Made by a program: the position numbers and the translations under genes | Assembly: GCA_017652765.1 (NCBI GenBank) | Contig: JAGCAJ010000007.1 | Coordinates: 53,561 to 117,560, forward strand | Length of the DNA: 64,000 nt | From: Candidatus Saccharimonadota bacterium | GTDB taxonomy: Bacteria; Patescibacteriota; Saccharimonadia; Saccharimonadales; Saccharimonadaceae | Direction: 5' to 3' | Shown here: piece after piece, positions 1-7,554 of the stretch | Numbering within the stretch: position 1 is the first letter of the stretch | How the letters are laid out: each line of letters opens with the position of its first letter | The notes under the pieces: model-generated | Databases searched by the model: none | What the model saw: the letters and a program-made list of their open reading frames with translations, nothing else | Told to the model about the DNA's origin: nothing

Positions 1-2
1 AA

Positions 3-1070
3 GAAACCCTAGATTATTGTAAAGATGTTACCGTCCTCCAATTCTGGAAACACGAATTTGGCCAATGGAACGACAAACAAGTTAACGAATCTATCGCCCC
101 AGTCCTAAACAAGGTCGGCGCTTTTACTGCTAACCCTATCATTAGAAACATTATCGGCCAGCCAAAGTCTAGCTTTGATGTTCGCCGTATTATGGACGAA
201 GGCAAAATCCTTGTCGTCAATTTGTCTAAGGGTCTCATCGGCGAAGACAACGCCGGCATTCTCGGGGCCTTCCTAGTCACTAAAGTCCAGCTCGCTGCTA
301 TGTCTCGTTCCGATATTCCGGATGTCGCTAATCGTCGCCCGTTCTATCTCTACGTAGATGAATTCCAAAACTTTGCTACCGATTCCTTTGCTGTTATTCT
401 CTCCGAAGCTAGAAAATACGGCCTCAATCTTACTGTCGCCAACCAATACATCTCCCAGATGACCGACACTGTGCGCGACGCCGTCTTTGGTAACGTTGGT
501 ACCACTATTTCTTTCCGCGTTTCCGCCGACGACGCACCGCTCCTCTCCAAACAATTTGAGCCTACCTTCGAAGCCCAAGATTTACTATCTCTAAACAACC
601 GCAATTTCGTCATCTCTATGATTATAAACGGCGAAAAGGTCCCAGCTTTCTCTGCTACTACCCTTAGCATCCCTACTACCCCACAAGACAATTTCGACGC
701 TATTATTACCGCCTCCCGCGAACGCTATTCTCGCCCACGTGCCGAAGTAGAAGCAGAAATTAAAGAAACTATTGAACAGAGTGAAAAATACAAAAAAGAA
801 CTCTCTGACTCTGGTCGCGCTGCCGGAGAAATTGGCGCGCAATTTAACCCTCAAAACAAACAGGGAACTACCCCCGAGAAAAAGGGCTTCGTCTACCAGC
901 CTAGCCCAAAGGCTGATTTTAAGAAACTAAAAATGTCCCCAGATTCAGCCGAGGGCAAAACCGACCGTCCCCAACTAAAAGACCTGGGCAAGCTAGTCTC
1001 AGAAAAACAGGGCAATAAGCCTAAAAAACCTTACTACAAGAACCACTCCAAAAATCGTAAATCCTCCTAG
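3..1070 (+). CDS. TraG/VirD4-type (T4SS-like) ATPase, C-terminal part
   Basis: The frame is open from the left edge, so this is a 3' fragment of about 355 residues and its Walker A lies outside the window. Visible features are a Walker-B-like strand YLYVDEFQNF (DNA about 349-378) and the following segment with SEARKYGLNL and NQYISQM, which match the TraM-recognition/TraG-TraD part of conjugative coupling ATPases. The last ~110 residues are a charged, Lys/Pro-rich tail. Such proteins are cytoplasmic hexameric motors that feed DNA or protein to a type IV secretion channel or pilus; here the substrate is unknown. A VirB4- or HerA-like ATPase is an alternative, because the fold is shared. Confidence 0.7.
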   Translation, partial: ETLDYCKDVTVLQFWKHEFGQWNDKQVNESIAPVLNKVGAFTANPIIRNIIGQPKSSFDVRRIMDEGKILVVNLSKGLIGEDNAGILGAFLVTKVQLAAMSRSDIPDVANRRPFYLYVDEFQNFATDSFAVILSEARKYGLNLTVANQYISQMTDTVRDAVFGNVGTTISFRVSADDAPLLSKQFEPTFEAQDLLSLNNRNFVISMIINGEKVPAFSATTLSIPTTPQDNFDAIITASRERYSRPRAEVEAEIKETIEQSEKYKKELSDSGRAAGEIGAQFNPQNKQGTTPEKKGFVYQPSPKADFKKLKMSPDSAEGKTDRPQLKDLGKLVSEKQGNKPKKPYYKNHSKNRKSS

Positions 1071-1090
1071 CATTTTTCTTAAGTTTATAG

Positions 1091-1096
1091 TATAAT
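1091..1096 (+). promoter_or_regulatory. -10 box of the 1140 gene
   Basis: A TATAAT lies 44 nt before the ATG at 1140. No clear -35 is visible. The predicted mRNA carries a short leader with the ribosome site TAGGAGGAG at 1127-1135. Confidence 0.45.
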
Positions 1097-1139
1097 CTTC
1101 CCTTGGAAACTGTTGTTTTTGCACCTTAGGAGGAGAAAT

Positions 1140-1895
1140 ATGAAAACAAGTTATAGAGTTGGGATTGCTCCCGACGGCCAACCACTAGACCTTGGCCTGG
1201 AAGAGATTTTCCATATCTTAGAGTCAGAGGGTACTAATCCTTTTACTTTGTTAGACCCATTTGGCTTAATCGCCTATACTAGCGATCTTCCAAAGTCCGA
1301 GAAGTTCCGCCTGTATGTTGATTTTTTGCTACATGCAACTTCCACGGGCCCACAAAACTATACTAACCTGATTCATTTTAACGTCTCAGCGATTAGATGT
1401 TTTTCGACGTTCAATTTACTTTTTTCGCGCATCTCCCTAAAATTCGACTTAGACGATGCCGAGGATAAAAAGTACTATGATTTTCTGCTTAGCTCCGGAT
1501 TCACCCCTAGTTCCCTAGAGGTGGACACCCTTGCCTACAACCTCTCTAGAATAGAGGTAGAAGCTGCTCCGGGCTTGCCTTCGGATACCGCTTCCCAGAT
1601 TTTTGCTAGTCATCTCTACAAAGACGCTATTGCTACAGCCTGCGAGCGCTATCTGAATACTGATAATCACGACCTCAACATTAGACGCAAAATCGCCTAC
1701 AACAGGGAAGTGAACGCTATCGATCAAGACATCTCGGACCTTGGCCAAATCTTTGCATCAAGTGGCCATGCCAAAAGCATAGACAACGACGTCGCTATCT
1801 TCACTAGCTATAAAGGCCACCATATTGGCATTTTTTCTAACTGGCGCGACGACTTTACCGAGAGAGTTCTAGCGACAGTCAAAAACATCAAATAG
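1140..1895 (+). CDS. Orphan protein of unknown function
   Basis: A 251-residue protein I do not recognise. I chose ATG 1140 because TAGGAGGAG ends 5 nt before it; an upstream in-frame TTG at 1113 would add nine residues but overlaps that site. There is no signal peptide, membrane segment or known catalytic motif. The composition is that of a globular cytosolic protein (FDLDDAEDKKYYDFLLSSGF near the middle). It has its own -10 and a downstream terminator, so it is monocistronic. The start resembles those of the other orphan genes in the window (13129, 14260, 54433, 59091). Confidence 0.6.
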   Translation: MKTSYRVGIAPDGQPLDLGLEEIFHILESEGTNPFTLLDPFGLIAYTSDLPKSEKFRLYVDFLLHATSTGPQNYTNLIHFNVSAIRCFSTFNLLFSRISLKFDLDDAEDKKYYDFLLSSGFTPSSLEVDTLAYNLSRIEVEAAPGLPSDTASQIFASHLYKDAIATACERYLNTDNHDLNIRRKIAYNREVNAIDQDISDLGQIFASSGHAKSIDNDVAIFTSYKGHHIGIFSNWRDDFTERVLATVKNIK

Positions 1896-1910
1896 TTTTC
1901 ATCTCCAAGG

Positions 1911-1935
1911 CAGGGAATTACTTCCCTGTTTTTTC
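1911..1935 (+). terminator. Terminator of the 1140 gene (repeat copy 1)
   Basis: Stem CAGGGAA, loop TTAC, stem TTCCCTG, then TTTTTT. It is part of a 34-bp sequence (1907-1940) repeated almost exactly at 2625-2659. Confidence 0.75.
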
Positions 1936-2273
1936 TACCTAATAGACATTGTCACGAATTGATCATAGTAACGTTGCATTTGCGTCGGATCAGTCTGAAA
2001 ATAGTTACCCCCAAAAAAGTAGTCACAAAACTCTTCGCGTGCACGGCAGACTTCTTTTAGTTTCGCGCTATTTTTATTAAATGCCATAGATAAGTCAAAC
2101 AGCTCAAGCGCTCTATCTATTGACGCATTCATGCGTTTTTCATTACCTTTTTCTTTCCATTTTAGAGAACGAGACACCTCGCTACCGATGTTTCCCATCT
2201 GTAAATTAAACGGAATTTCCGCCCAGCCACCATTAGCCAATCCCTTATGCTGGAACCCTACTCCGTTATCCAC
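1935..2273 (-). CDS. Conserved protein, partner of the DUF5674 gene
   Basis: A 112-residue soluble helical protein. The core, with NIGSEVSRSLKWKEKGN, RALELFDL and CRAREEFCDYFFG, matches from memory a family of uncharacterised bacterial proteins often annotated only as hypothetical. The frame opens with GTG at 2273, overlapping the end of the DUF5674 gene by 16 nt, which suggests translational coupling. A TTG about 12 codons later (LANGGWAEIPF) is an alternative start that fits family length better. Its stop codon lies inside the terminator repeat at 1907-1940. Function unknown; it could act with DUF5674 as a small two-gene module. Confidence 0.6.
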   Translation of the reverse strand: MDNGVGFQHKGLANGGWAEIPFNLQMGNIGSEVSRSLKWKEKGNEKRMNASIDRALELFDLSMAFNKNSAKLKEVCRAREEFCDYFFGGNYFQTDPTQMQRYYDQFVTMSIR

Positions 2274-2602
2274 CTCTGTACTACCTCTGTTATTTTTTGT
2301 CTAGTTTCTGGGTTTTCTACGCCTCTGGTGCGATTATTTTGTCTAGGGCGAATATTGATCATCGAATCGAACTCGATAAAATCCTCTCCCTCGTCTTCCG
2401 GGTATAAGTTTATGCCCCAAAGTGAATCCTGCAGGGAACCATTCTCTAAAAATAGCTGTTCAAGATCAGCATGAAGCTGTGCATCGATAGCAAGAAGCCC
2501 TTTATCAACATCCACAACACCTTTCACCATGCACTCATCAAAAACCACTTCGGAATTCTTTAACAAATCATTTTTCTTTATAGAATTGTCTAAAATCTTC
2601 AT
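2258..2602 (-). CDS. DUF5674 family protein
   Basis: A 114-residue protein. The block VKGVVDVDKGLLAIDAQLHA followed by ENGSLQDSLWGINLYP and EDFIEFDSMINIRP is the characteristic DUF5674 core, recognised from memory. The family has no known function. It is full length and starts at ATG 2602. It is the first gene of a two-gene unit, sharing 16 nt with the downstream gene. Upstream lies a second copy of the terminator repeat that follows the neighbouring plus-strand gene, so the pair looks like an inserted cassette. Confidence 0.7.
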   Translation of the reverse strand: MKILDNSIKKNDLLKNSEVVFDECMVKGVVDVDKGLLAIDAQLHADLEQLFLENGSLQDSLWGINLYPEDEGEDFIEFDSMINIRPRQNNRTRGVENPETRQKITEVVQRWITE

Positions 2603-2624
2603 ACAACAATTTTAGCACAAAAAG

Positions 2625-2659
2625 AAGGCCAGGGAATTACTTCCCTGTTTTTTCTGCCT
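2625..2659. repeat. Second copy of the terminator repeat
   Basis: AAGG(c)CAGGGAATTAC and the following stem and T-run repeat 1907-1940 with one indel and one substitution. It lies upstream of the DUF5674 gene, where no plus-strand gene ends, so it has no obvious terminator role here. The two copies bracket the 1935-2602 module as direct repeats. Confidence 0.7.
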
Positions 2660-3106
2660 CCACCCCTGTTATTTCTAAAATACTATACTTCCCCACCCCT
2701 GTTTATCATCTTATATTATATCGCCACTACCCCTGTTTTATATCTGTTCTACCCCTGTTAGATTCAGTCGAAGCCCATAGAACGCCTAAAAAGCCCCACA
2801 AACCGCCAAAACGCATACAAACACGTCTACGAACACTAAATAGCCTAAAAACGCACGAGAATGGGGAAATACGTCAAATTTAACATAAGCAGGATAAAAA
2901 TCGGACCAAAACAGGACCGATCCAGACGTATCAACAATCGTCTTTTTGCTATAGTTTTAATGTCGCACAATGTATCTTTTACGACATTAAACCTAATAAA
3001 CCTGATAAGCAATTATAATCCTGCATAAATGCGAGTGGGGCGTTTTAGGGCAAAGTGGCGACCCACTTGTCTGGGCAAAATGAGTGGGGCTTGTCAGGTT
3101 AAACAG

Positions 3107-3196
3107 AGTTTTGTGTGCATTCTAGCGACAACGGGAGCGTCTTTGCGAGCTCCGCCCGTAACGACGGGCCGGAGCGAAGCATATGCATACAAAACT
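3107..3196. repeat. Palindromic element; 40-bp part shared with priA
   Basis: Outer arms AGTTTTGTGTGCAT (3107-3120) and ATGCATACAAAACT (3183-3196) pair over 13 of 14 positions around a GC-rich centre. The segment 3164-3203 recurs at 39 of 40 positions at 46755-46794, inside priA. Confidence 0.75.
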
Positions 3197-3481
3197 GCTG
3201 TTTACCTAGGCAAGCCCCAGCAGTGTCCTCCACCCCTGTTATTACTCATTTTTTACCATTTTTTCACCAAAATCCGCCTAAATTTACCCAAATTTTTCAA
3301 ATTTTACAATTCCCTTGTTTATTTCCCTATTTTCTTTATTTCCCTGTTATTCTACCTCGTATCCGCCAAAATCTGATCAAAAACCTACTTGAATTTCCCC
3401 TATAATTCCCTTCCCGAACAAAAACCGAACTAGAGAATTAACAGAGGTCCACCCCTGTTAAGTGCCCATTTCCCTATTGTG

Positions 3482-3759
3482 GCGACCAAGGCTCTACCCG
3501 CGTCAACGATATTCTACACCAATTCCCATTCTCTCTGCCGTATTCAGGCTACGTGACCCAATATAACGGTACGTCTCGCAATCAGGGTACGTACGGCTTC
3601 TTCTGGTCGGCAGGCTCTGACTCCGCTACCTACGCCCGGGACCTGTACTACGGCGGTAATTATACCGACCCAGAGTCCTCGGGCCCTAAGACCGACGGCT
3701 ATCCTGTCCGTTGCGTCGTTGTAAAATTTACAACAACCTTCCCTGTTAATATCTATTAA
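3482..3759 (+). pseudogene. FISUMP-domain C-terminal fragment, variable-repeat copy 1
   Basis: The reading frame encodes the C-terminal end of a Fibrobacter-succinogenes-major-paralogous (FISUMP) C-type-lectin-like domain: STRVNDILH, FPFSLPYSG, QGTYGFFWSA and the terminal PVRCVV. Upstream in frame is a stop at 3439 with no start codon or secretion signal, so I call it a cassette or remnant, not a complete gene. A GTG at 3553 would only give 68 residues. Copy 2 lies exactly 600 bp downstream. The first 66 nt (3484-3549) differ from copy 2 at 3 positions, the last 15 nt are identical, and the middle is hypervariable. Confidence 0.65.
3718..3734. repeat. Short palindrome after variable repeat 1
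   Basis: GTTGTAAAATTTACAAC forms a 7-bp stem. It begins two bases before the end of the conserved 15-nt block that closes the cassette, so it could form a cruciform or hairpin at the end of the variable repeat. Confidence 0.6.
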
Positions 3760-4053
3760 ATATCATGCTTGAGCTTGCAAAATTAAATATGTCTCTGAGA
3801 AAATAGAGGTAGTGTGGAGTTTTTGGCTACAGTGCAAGTACAGAAGATGCTACTGCGAGGCAGATGACCCAGATGAGTCCGCCGGCACTTTTGGGAAAGG
3901 AGTGGGACAATGCTTGGATTTACAATTCACATTGGAAAGTTCAACGTCAGTGTAGTTCTCAAAAAAGCCCGCCACTAAAGTGACAGGCTAAACTTAACAC
4001 TACGGAGGCGAAATTCTGGATCGCTTCCTTTATGATTTTAGGTTATCATACTT
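3760..4053. other. Spacer between the two variable-repeat cassettes
   Basis: No intact gene. About 3810-3984 is open on the plus strand (containing GYSASTEDATARQ and LLGKEWDNAWIYNSHW) and part of it is also open on the minus strand (AGFFENYTDVELSNVNC). Neither has a convincing start, so at most this is a decayed coding remnant. Confidence 0.4.
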
Positions 4054-4338
4054 ATGCTAAAATTGCAACTGTTGTGCCGTTGCGACCAAGGCTCTACCCG
4101 CGTCAACGATATTCTTCACAAATTCCCATTCTCCCTGCCGTATTCAGGCGTCGTGCTCAGTGGTGACGGTAAGGTTCACTATCAGGGTACGTTCGGCTAC
4201 TTCTGGTCAGCTAGATCTCGCGCTAGTACTTACGCCCAGAACCTGCACTTCACCGATAAATATACGTTCCCGGAGGACGTCAACCCTAAGACCCTCGGCT
4301 TTTCTGTCCGTTGCGTCGTTTTTTACCGAGCGTGGTAG
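4054..4338 (+). pseudogene. FISUMP-domain C-terminal fragment, variable-repeat copy 2
   Basis: A 94-codon frame from ATG 4054, with GSTRVNDILHKFPFSLPYSG, QGTFGYFWSA and GFSVRCVV. It has a start codon but neither a secretion signal nor the N-terminal half of a FISUMP domain, and no good ribosome site, so expression is doubtful. Aligned without gaps to copy 1 over 57 codons (3550-3720 against 4150-4320), 34 codons differ. Differences number about 20, 21 and 10 at codon positions 1, 2 and 3, the reverse of normal divergence. A long inverted repeat (4347-4411) follows. Confidence 0.6.
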
Positions 4339-4346
4339 AGGCGAGA

Positions 4347-4411
4347 AGCATATATTGACTTTTTTCTGAATGACCCTATTTAGTCTTGAAGAAAAAAGTG
4401 CAATATATGCT
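4347..4411. repeat. Long inverted repeat after cassette 2
   Basis: Arms of 21 and 22 nt (4347-4367 and 4390-4411; AGCATATATTG then a T-rich run ending TTTTTTCT) are complementary with one single-base bulge, around a 22-nt loop. No T-run follows, so it is not a typical terminator. Confidence 0.75.
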
Positions 4412-4475
4412 GACCGCCAAAACCAAGTTAGCCTTGAAAATAGTGGTGTTTAGGCCAAAAACCGAAAACCAAACC

Positions 4476-5018
4476 CTACTGATAATACCCCTTCCCTTTT
4501 ACCCTCACGTCCACATAATGCGGATGTAGGTCGTGCTCAGAAAGGTAGTTTACCATTCTTTTTGTATCTTCCGCACTCACCGCAGTCCCTCGGTCTACGT
4601 TAAGCTTAATATAGTACTCTTCGTTCCCTTGTAGGTAGATGTCTACTTCACGCATTTTCCCCGCCGGCACCACGGCTCTATCTAGCGCTAACCCAATATC
4701 AGACAAGTCAATTTCTAGTTGCCCCACATATTCTTTAATTTTATTAGTAATCCCCCCTCCAGATTCATCAATAATGTCTACTGTCGGTTGTGGGACGTAT
4801 TTAGAGGCTTCGATTTTCTCTTTTCTCCCTAGCCACGCCGATAGCTCCATTACTGTTACTACCGCAATAATCGTAAGCACCGCCACTAGAGATAGGACCT
4901 TGATAATTTTCTTGGCTTTAACTTTTTTGCGCGTAGCTAGACGCTCCGACTCGGACTCCTGCTTTTCCCATTCCTGGGCAATCGTTCGCCCAACGTTATA
5001 GTTACTGTTCTTTTTCAT
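4476..5018 (-). CDS. ftsQ: FtsQ/DivIB-like division protein
   Basis: 180 residues from ATG 5018; a GTG at 5027 is an alternative start. A basic cytoplasmic tail is followed by one membrane segment (about residues 41-63, rich in V/L/A/I) and a small extracytoplasmic domain. The C-terminal strand YVDVRVKGKGYYQ resembles the end of the FtsQ beta domain (consensus near YIDLRF..VYY). FtsQ scaffolds FtsL/FtsB at the division septum. The call rests on this C-terminus, the topology and the position directly after murG; the protein is shorter than most FtsQ and the POTRA part is not obvious. It overlaps the end of murG by 17 nt. Confidence 0.55.
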   Translation of the reverse strand: MKKNSNYNVGRTIAQEWEKQESESERLATRKKVKAKKIIKVLSLVAVLTIIAVVTVMELSAWLGRKEKIEASKYVPQPTVDIIDESGGGITNKIKEYVGQLEIDLSDIGLALDRAVVPAGKMREVDIYLQGNEEYYIKLNVDRGTAVSAEDTKRMVNYLSEHDLHPHYVDVRVKGKGYYQ

Positions 5019-6261
5019 CCTTGCCACCCTGAGAAAGATTAATTAGAATACCCGCTAGCTCTTTTGCTGCTTTTGGTCTGTACGTTTCATGTAGATTAGC
5101 CGCTAATTCTTTTCGCGCCTTTGGACTCCGAATTAGTCTATGCACTTCGTTTAATAAAATCCCCGGTTGTTGCACCATTCTACTATCTTTTACCATTACC
5201 GCGCCATTGAGTTTTACGATTCTCTCTGCATTCTTTACTTGATGCCCACCTGGTAATTCCTCAAACGGTACTAATACGACAGCTTTTTCTAATGCTGCCA
5301 GTTCCGCAATCGTTGTTGCTCCTGCGCGTGATACCACTACGTCCGCTGCTCCCATTAGCTCATTCATCGCAGAGTTAAACGCCCACATCCGGAAATTCGA
5401 CTGTAATTCTGCCTTTTCCCAATTCTCGTATTTTTTAAGATCCACCATTTCTTCGTAACGTTCGCGCCCCGCTACTAACCCCACAGAAGTAAACTTTAGC
5501 ATTTCTGGCAAAATCTCGCGTACTGCTTCATTGATATGTTGCGCGCCTTGACTTCCACCAGTTATAACTACTAGTGGTTTATTTTCATCAAACCCAAATA
5601 CCTTTTTAAGTTGTGTTTTCTTTGCCTCGCTCACCTTTTTGAACTCTGGCGCCACCGGCACCCCAGTTACCACTACGCGCGGATCTGGCTCTACACCTTC
5701 TATTTCTTCCACCGGAAGCGACGTCGCAATTTTAGCTGCATGCTTAATTAACAGGCGATTCGCTAGCCCCGGCGTCGCATCACTCTCGTGTATCACATAC
5801 GGAACTTTCAATATTCTCGCCACAATCCCCACTGGTAGCCCCACAAATCCACCTTTTAGAAAAATCACATCCGGCCGATTGCTCTTAGCTACCATTCGGA
5901 AAAAGCTCTGCATAATACCAGACACAAACCCCACAAACCCACAAAAATTCCCAATAATTAGGTCTTTTATTGTGATTTGCCAATTCTTAAAATAATCCGA
6001 TAGTTTCCACCCAGCATATCTCCTAAACTTCCCCGCTGCCACCTTGCGCACTCTGATATACTGCCGCTTCCCAGAAAGTTTATCCTCTTTTCCCCAAGAC
6101 ACCCCTATTTCTGTTGTAATTTTTACAACATTTTTGTAATACTTTTTGTCAGTCCAAAATTCTATCCTGGCTCTAGGTTTTTCTTCTAAAATCTCACGCA
6201 CTACCGCGACGGCCGGCGTAATGTGTCCCCCGGAGCCCCCGCCTACTACTAATACTTTCAT
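5002..6261 (-). CDS. murG: UDP-GlcNAc:undecaprenyl-PP-MurNAc-pentapeptide GlcNAc transferase
   Basis: MurG adds GlcNAc to lipid I to make lipid II at the inner membrane face. This 419-residue GT-B protein has the N-terminal GGGSGGHITPA lipid-binding loop, the linker motif VVITGGSQGAQHIN and the donor-site run SRAGATTIAELAALEKAVVL with PFEELPGGHQ. It is about 60 residues longer than typical MurG, with the extra length in the first 130 residues. ATG 6261 follows a GGGAGGT site at good spacing. It overlaps ftsW by 68 nt. A perfect 19-bp palindrome at 6112-6130 codes for NVVKITT. Confidence 0.93.
   Translation of the reverse strand: MKVLVVGGGSGGHITPAVAVVREILEEKPRARIEFWTDKKYYKNVVKITTEIGVSWGKEDKLSGKRQYIRVRKVAAGKFRRYAGWKLSDYFKNWQITIKDLIIGNFCGFVGFVSGIMQSFFRMVAKSNRPDVIFLKGGFVGLPVGIVARILKVPYVIHESDATPGLANRLLIKHAAKIATSLPVEEIEGVEPDPRVVVTGVPVAPEFKKVSEAKKTQLKKVFGFDENKPLVVITGGSQGAQHINEAVREILPEMLKFTSVGLVAGRERYEEMVDLKKYENWEKAELQSNFRMWAFNSAMNELMGAADVVVSRAGATTIAELAALEKAVVLVPFEELPGGHQVKNAERIVKLNGAVMVKDSRMVQQPGILLNEVHRLIRSPKARKELAANLHETYRPKAAKELAGILINLSQGGKDEKEQ
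6112..6130. repeat. 19-bp palindrome inside murG
   Basis: TGTTGTAATTTTTACAACA, present identically inside xseA at 19380-19398, where it also encodes NVVKITT. Confidence 0.8.
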
Positions 6262-7393
6262 TATTTACCTCCCTTCCAGTATAACACGAAAGTTGCAAAA
6301 CTAGCCCAAGCGAGAACGCAATAAACGCCATCGATGTCCCGCCGTATGATAATAGTGGAAGCGTAATCCCAGTTAGTGGAACCAGCCCGGTCATCGCTGC
6401 AATATTTACCACCACATGCGATGCTACCCAAGCAAACACCCCTACTACTACCAGACTTTTTTCTGTCTCTAGCTTAGTTGATACCGTGAGTAATCTCGAT
6501 AATAATACTGTAAACGCAATCACTACTGCCGATAGCCCCACAAACCCAAATGTCTCCCCCATCACCGCAAATACCGAGTCATTTATTGACTCCGGTAAAT
6601 ACCCTGTCGCCTGTACGCTATTTCCTATTCCAACACCTAATAATCCGCCCGTGCCAATTGCCATTTTGGCGTTATCAATATGATAATTCTCGTCCGCATC
6701 CCCACTCCCAGAAAACGTCGTCATACGCTCTAGACGATGTGGAGAACTTATAATTGCAAATACCCCGCCCGCAAACACTATAGCTAGTACTGCAATAAAA
6801 TAGCTTAGTTTTATTCCACTCATATAGAGAATTGCAAGGCATATCGCTACCACCGCTAACCCCGTTCCTAAATCTTTTTGTAATATCACTACAAAGAACA
6901 ATGCTACCACCGCAATAATCGCATACGGTTGCAAAAAATCGCGCGATTCTAGCTTACCTTCCTTTTTCCATTTGGACGCTAATTGTGCTAGATATAGCAC
7001 TAATCCTAATTTTAGGAACTCCGCCGGCTGAAAACTCACCGACCCAAACGCAAACCACCTACATCCACCTAACTCACATTTTGCTATCGACGCCCCCATT
7101 ACAGAAAACAACGCTAGCGCCGCGCATAGGCCTAGCCCTATAAACACCAGTATTTTTGAATATAGTTTTAGCTTATCAAACGGAAATTTGAATGCCAAAA
7201 TAAACGCTCCAATTGACAGCGCTACAGATAGTAATTGGTGTAAGAAAAAGAAATTAGAACTATAATTCGACCCATATGCCGAGTTCATAAAATTCGCCCG
7301 CTGTGGCCCAATCGCATAGATCACAATCAGCCCCACCGCCATCAAAACAAACGTAATCACCGCAATCAATCGGTCTGATTTATGTTTTCGCAT
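6194..7393 (-). CDS. ftsW: FtsW/RodA-family lipid II polymerase
   Basis: 399 residues from ATG 7393 (MRKHKSDR), chosen over an upstream frame extension that runs into repeat DNA. A SEDS membrane protein with about ten hydrophobic segments. Family motifs visible include CRWFAFGSVSFQPAEFLKLG, ILQKDLGTG and the C-terminal PLLSYGGTSM. It polymerises glycan strands with its partner PBP2 (ftsI, two genes upstream). The position next to mraY and murG favours FtsW over RodA. The last 22 codons overlap the start of murG and give a basic, low-complexity tail. Confidence 0.88.
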   Translation of the reverse strand: MRKHKSDRLIAVITFVLMAVGLIVIYAIGPQRANFMNSAYGSNYSSNFFFLHQLLSVALSIGAFILAFKFPFDKLKLYSKILVFIGLGLCAALALFSVMGASIAKCELGGCRWFAFGSVSFQPAEFLKLGLVLYLAQLASKWKKEGKLESRDFLQPYAIIAVVALFFVVILQKDLGTGLAVVAICLAILYMSGIKLSYFIAVLAIVFAGGVFAIISSPHRLERMTTFSGSGDADENYHIDNAKMAIGTGGLLGVGIGNSVQATGYLPESINDSVFAVMGETFGFVGLSAVVIAFTVLLSRLLTVSTKLETEKSLVVVGVFAWVASHVVVNIAAMTGLVPLTGITLPLLSYGGTSMAFIAFSLGLVLQLSCYTGREVNNESISSRRGLRGTHYAGRRGSA

Positions 7394-7554
7394 AAATATA
7401 TTATTGCATAAGCATTGCGTTAGCGGGGATGCTATACAATGAAGAAGGAGCACCGGAACGAGCCGTACTTAAGGTACGGTGAGTGAGGAGCGCATCTTCT
7501 GAAGCCGTAGAGCGCCCCGCTACGCGATGCCTGACGCCGCAGCAGAATGCTCTC
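7394..7554. repeat. Palindromic/repeat element between ftsW and mraY
   Basis: 7438-7506 is homologous to the element inside ileS (37929-37997), sharing a core with CCGTAC-N5-GTACGG. Outer arms GCGTTAGCGGGG and CCCCGCTACGC (7417-7525) pair. To its right, related units (CTGAMGCCGYAG and CTACGCRATSCC) recur near 7498, 7530 and 7566, and the last lies in the 3' end of mraY. Confidence 0.75.

Larger units (their letters stand above)
2603..3478. other. Gene-poor repeat patch
   Basis: No convincing gene lies here. It holds: a terminator-repeat copy (2625-2659); several copies of ACCCCTGTT followed by A or T (2662, 2695, 2729, 2751, 3232, 3451), two of them within a shared 17-mer starting CCTCCACCCC; an inverted repeat TTTAATGTCG/CGACATTAAA near 2956-2994; a TATAAT box near 3013; and the palindromic element at 3107-3196. 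The two short open frames over 3029-3405 cover these repeats and are not supported as genes. Confidence 0.6.

Noticed and set aside
3029..3405. Two overlapping open frames (115 and 96 codons) in the repeat patch
   Set aside because: They run through the palindrome and low-complexity pyrimidine DNA, have no ribosome site, and part of their sequence is the dispersed repeat read in another frame.
2661..3460. ACCCCTGTT copies as a regular repeat array
   Set aside because: Spacing is irregular and the unit is only 9-10 bp with a few longer matches; noted as a motif, not called as an array.
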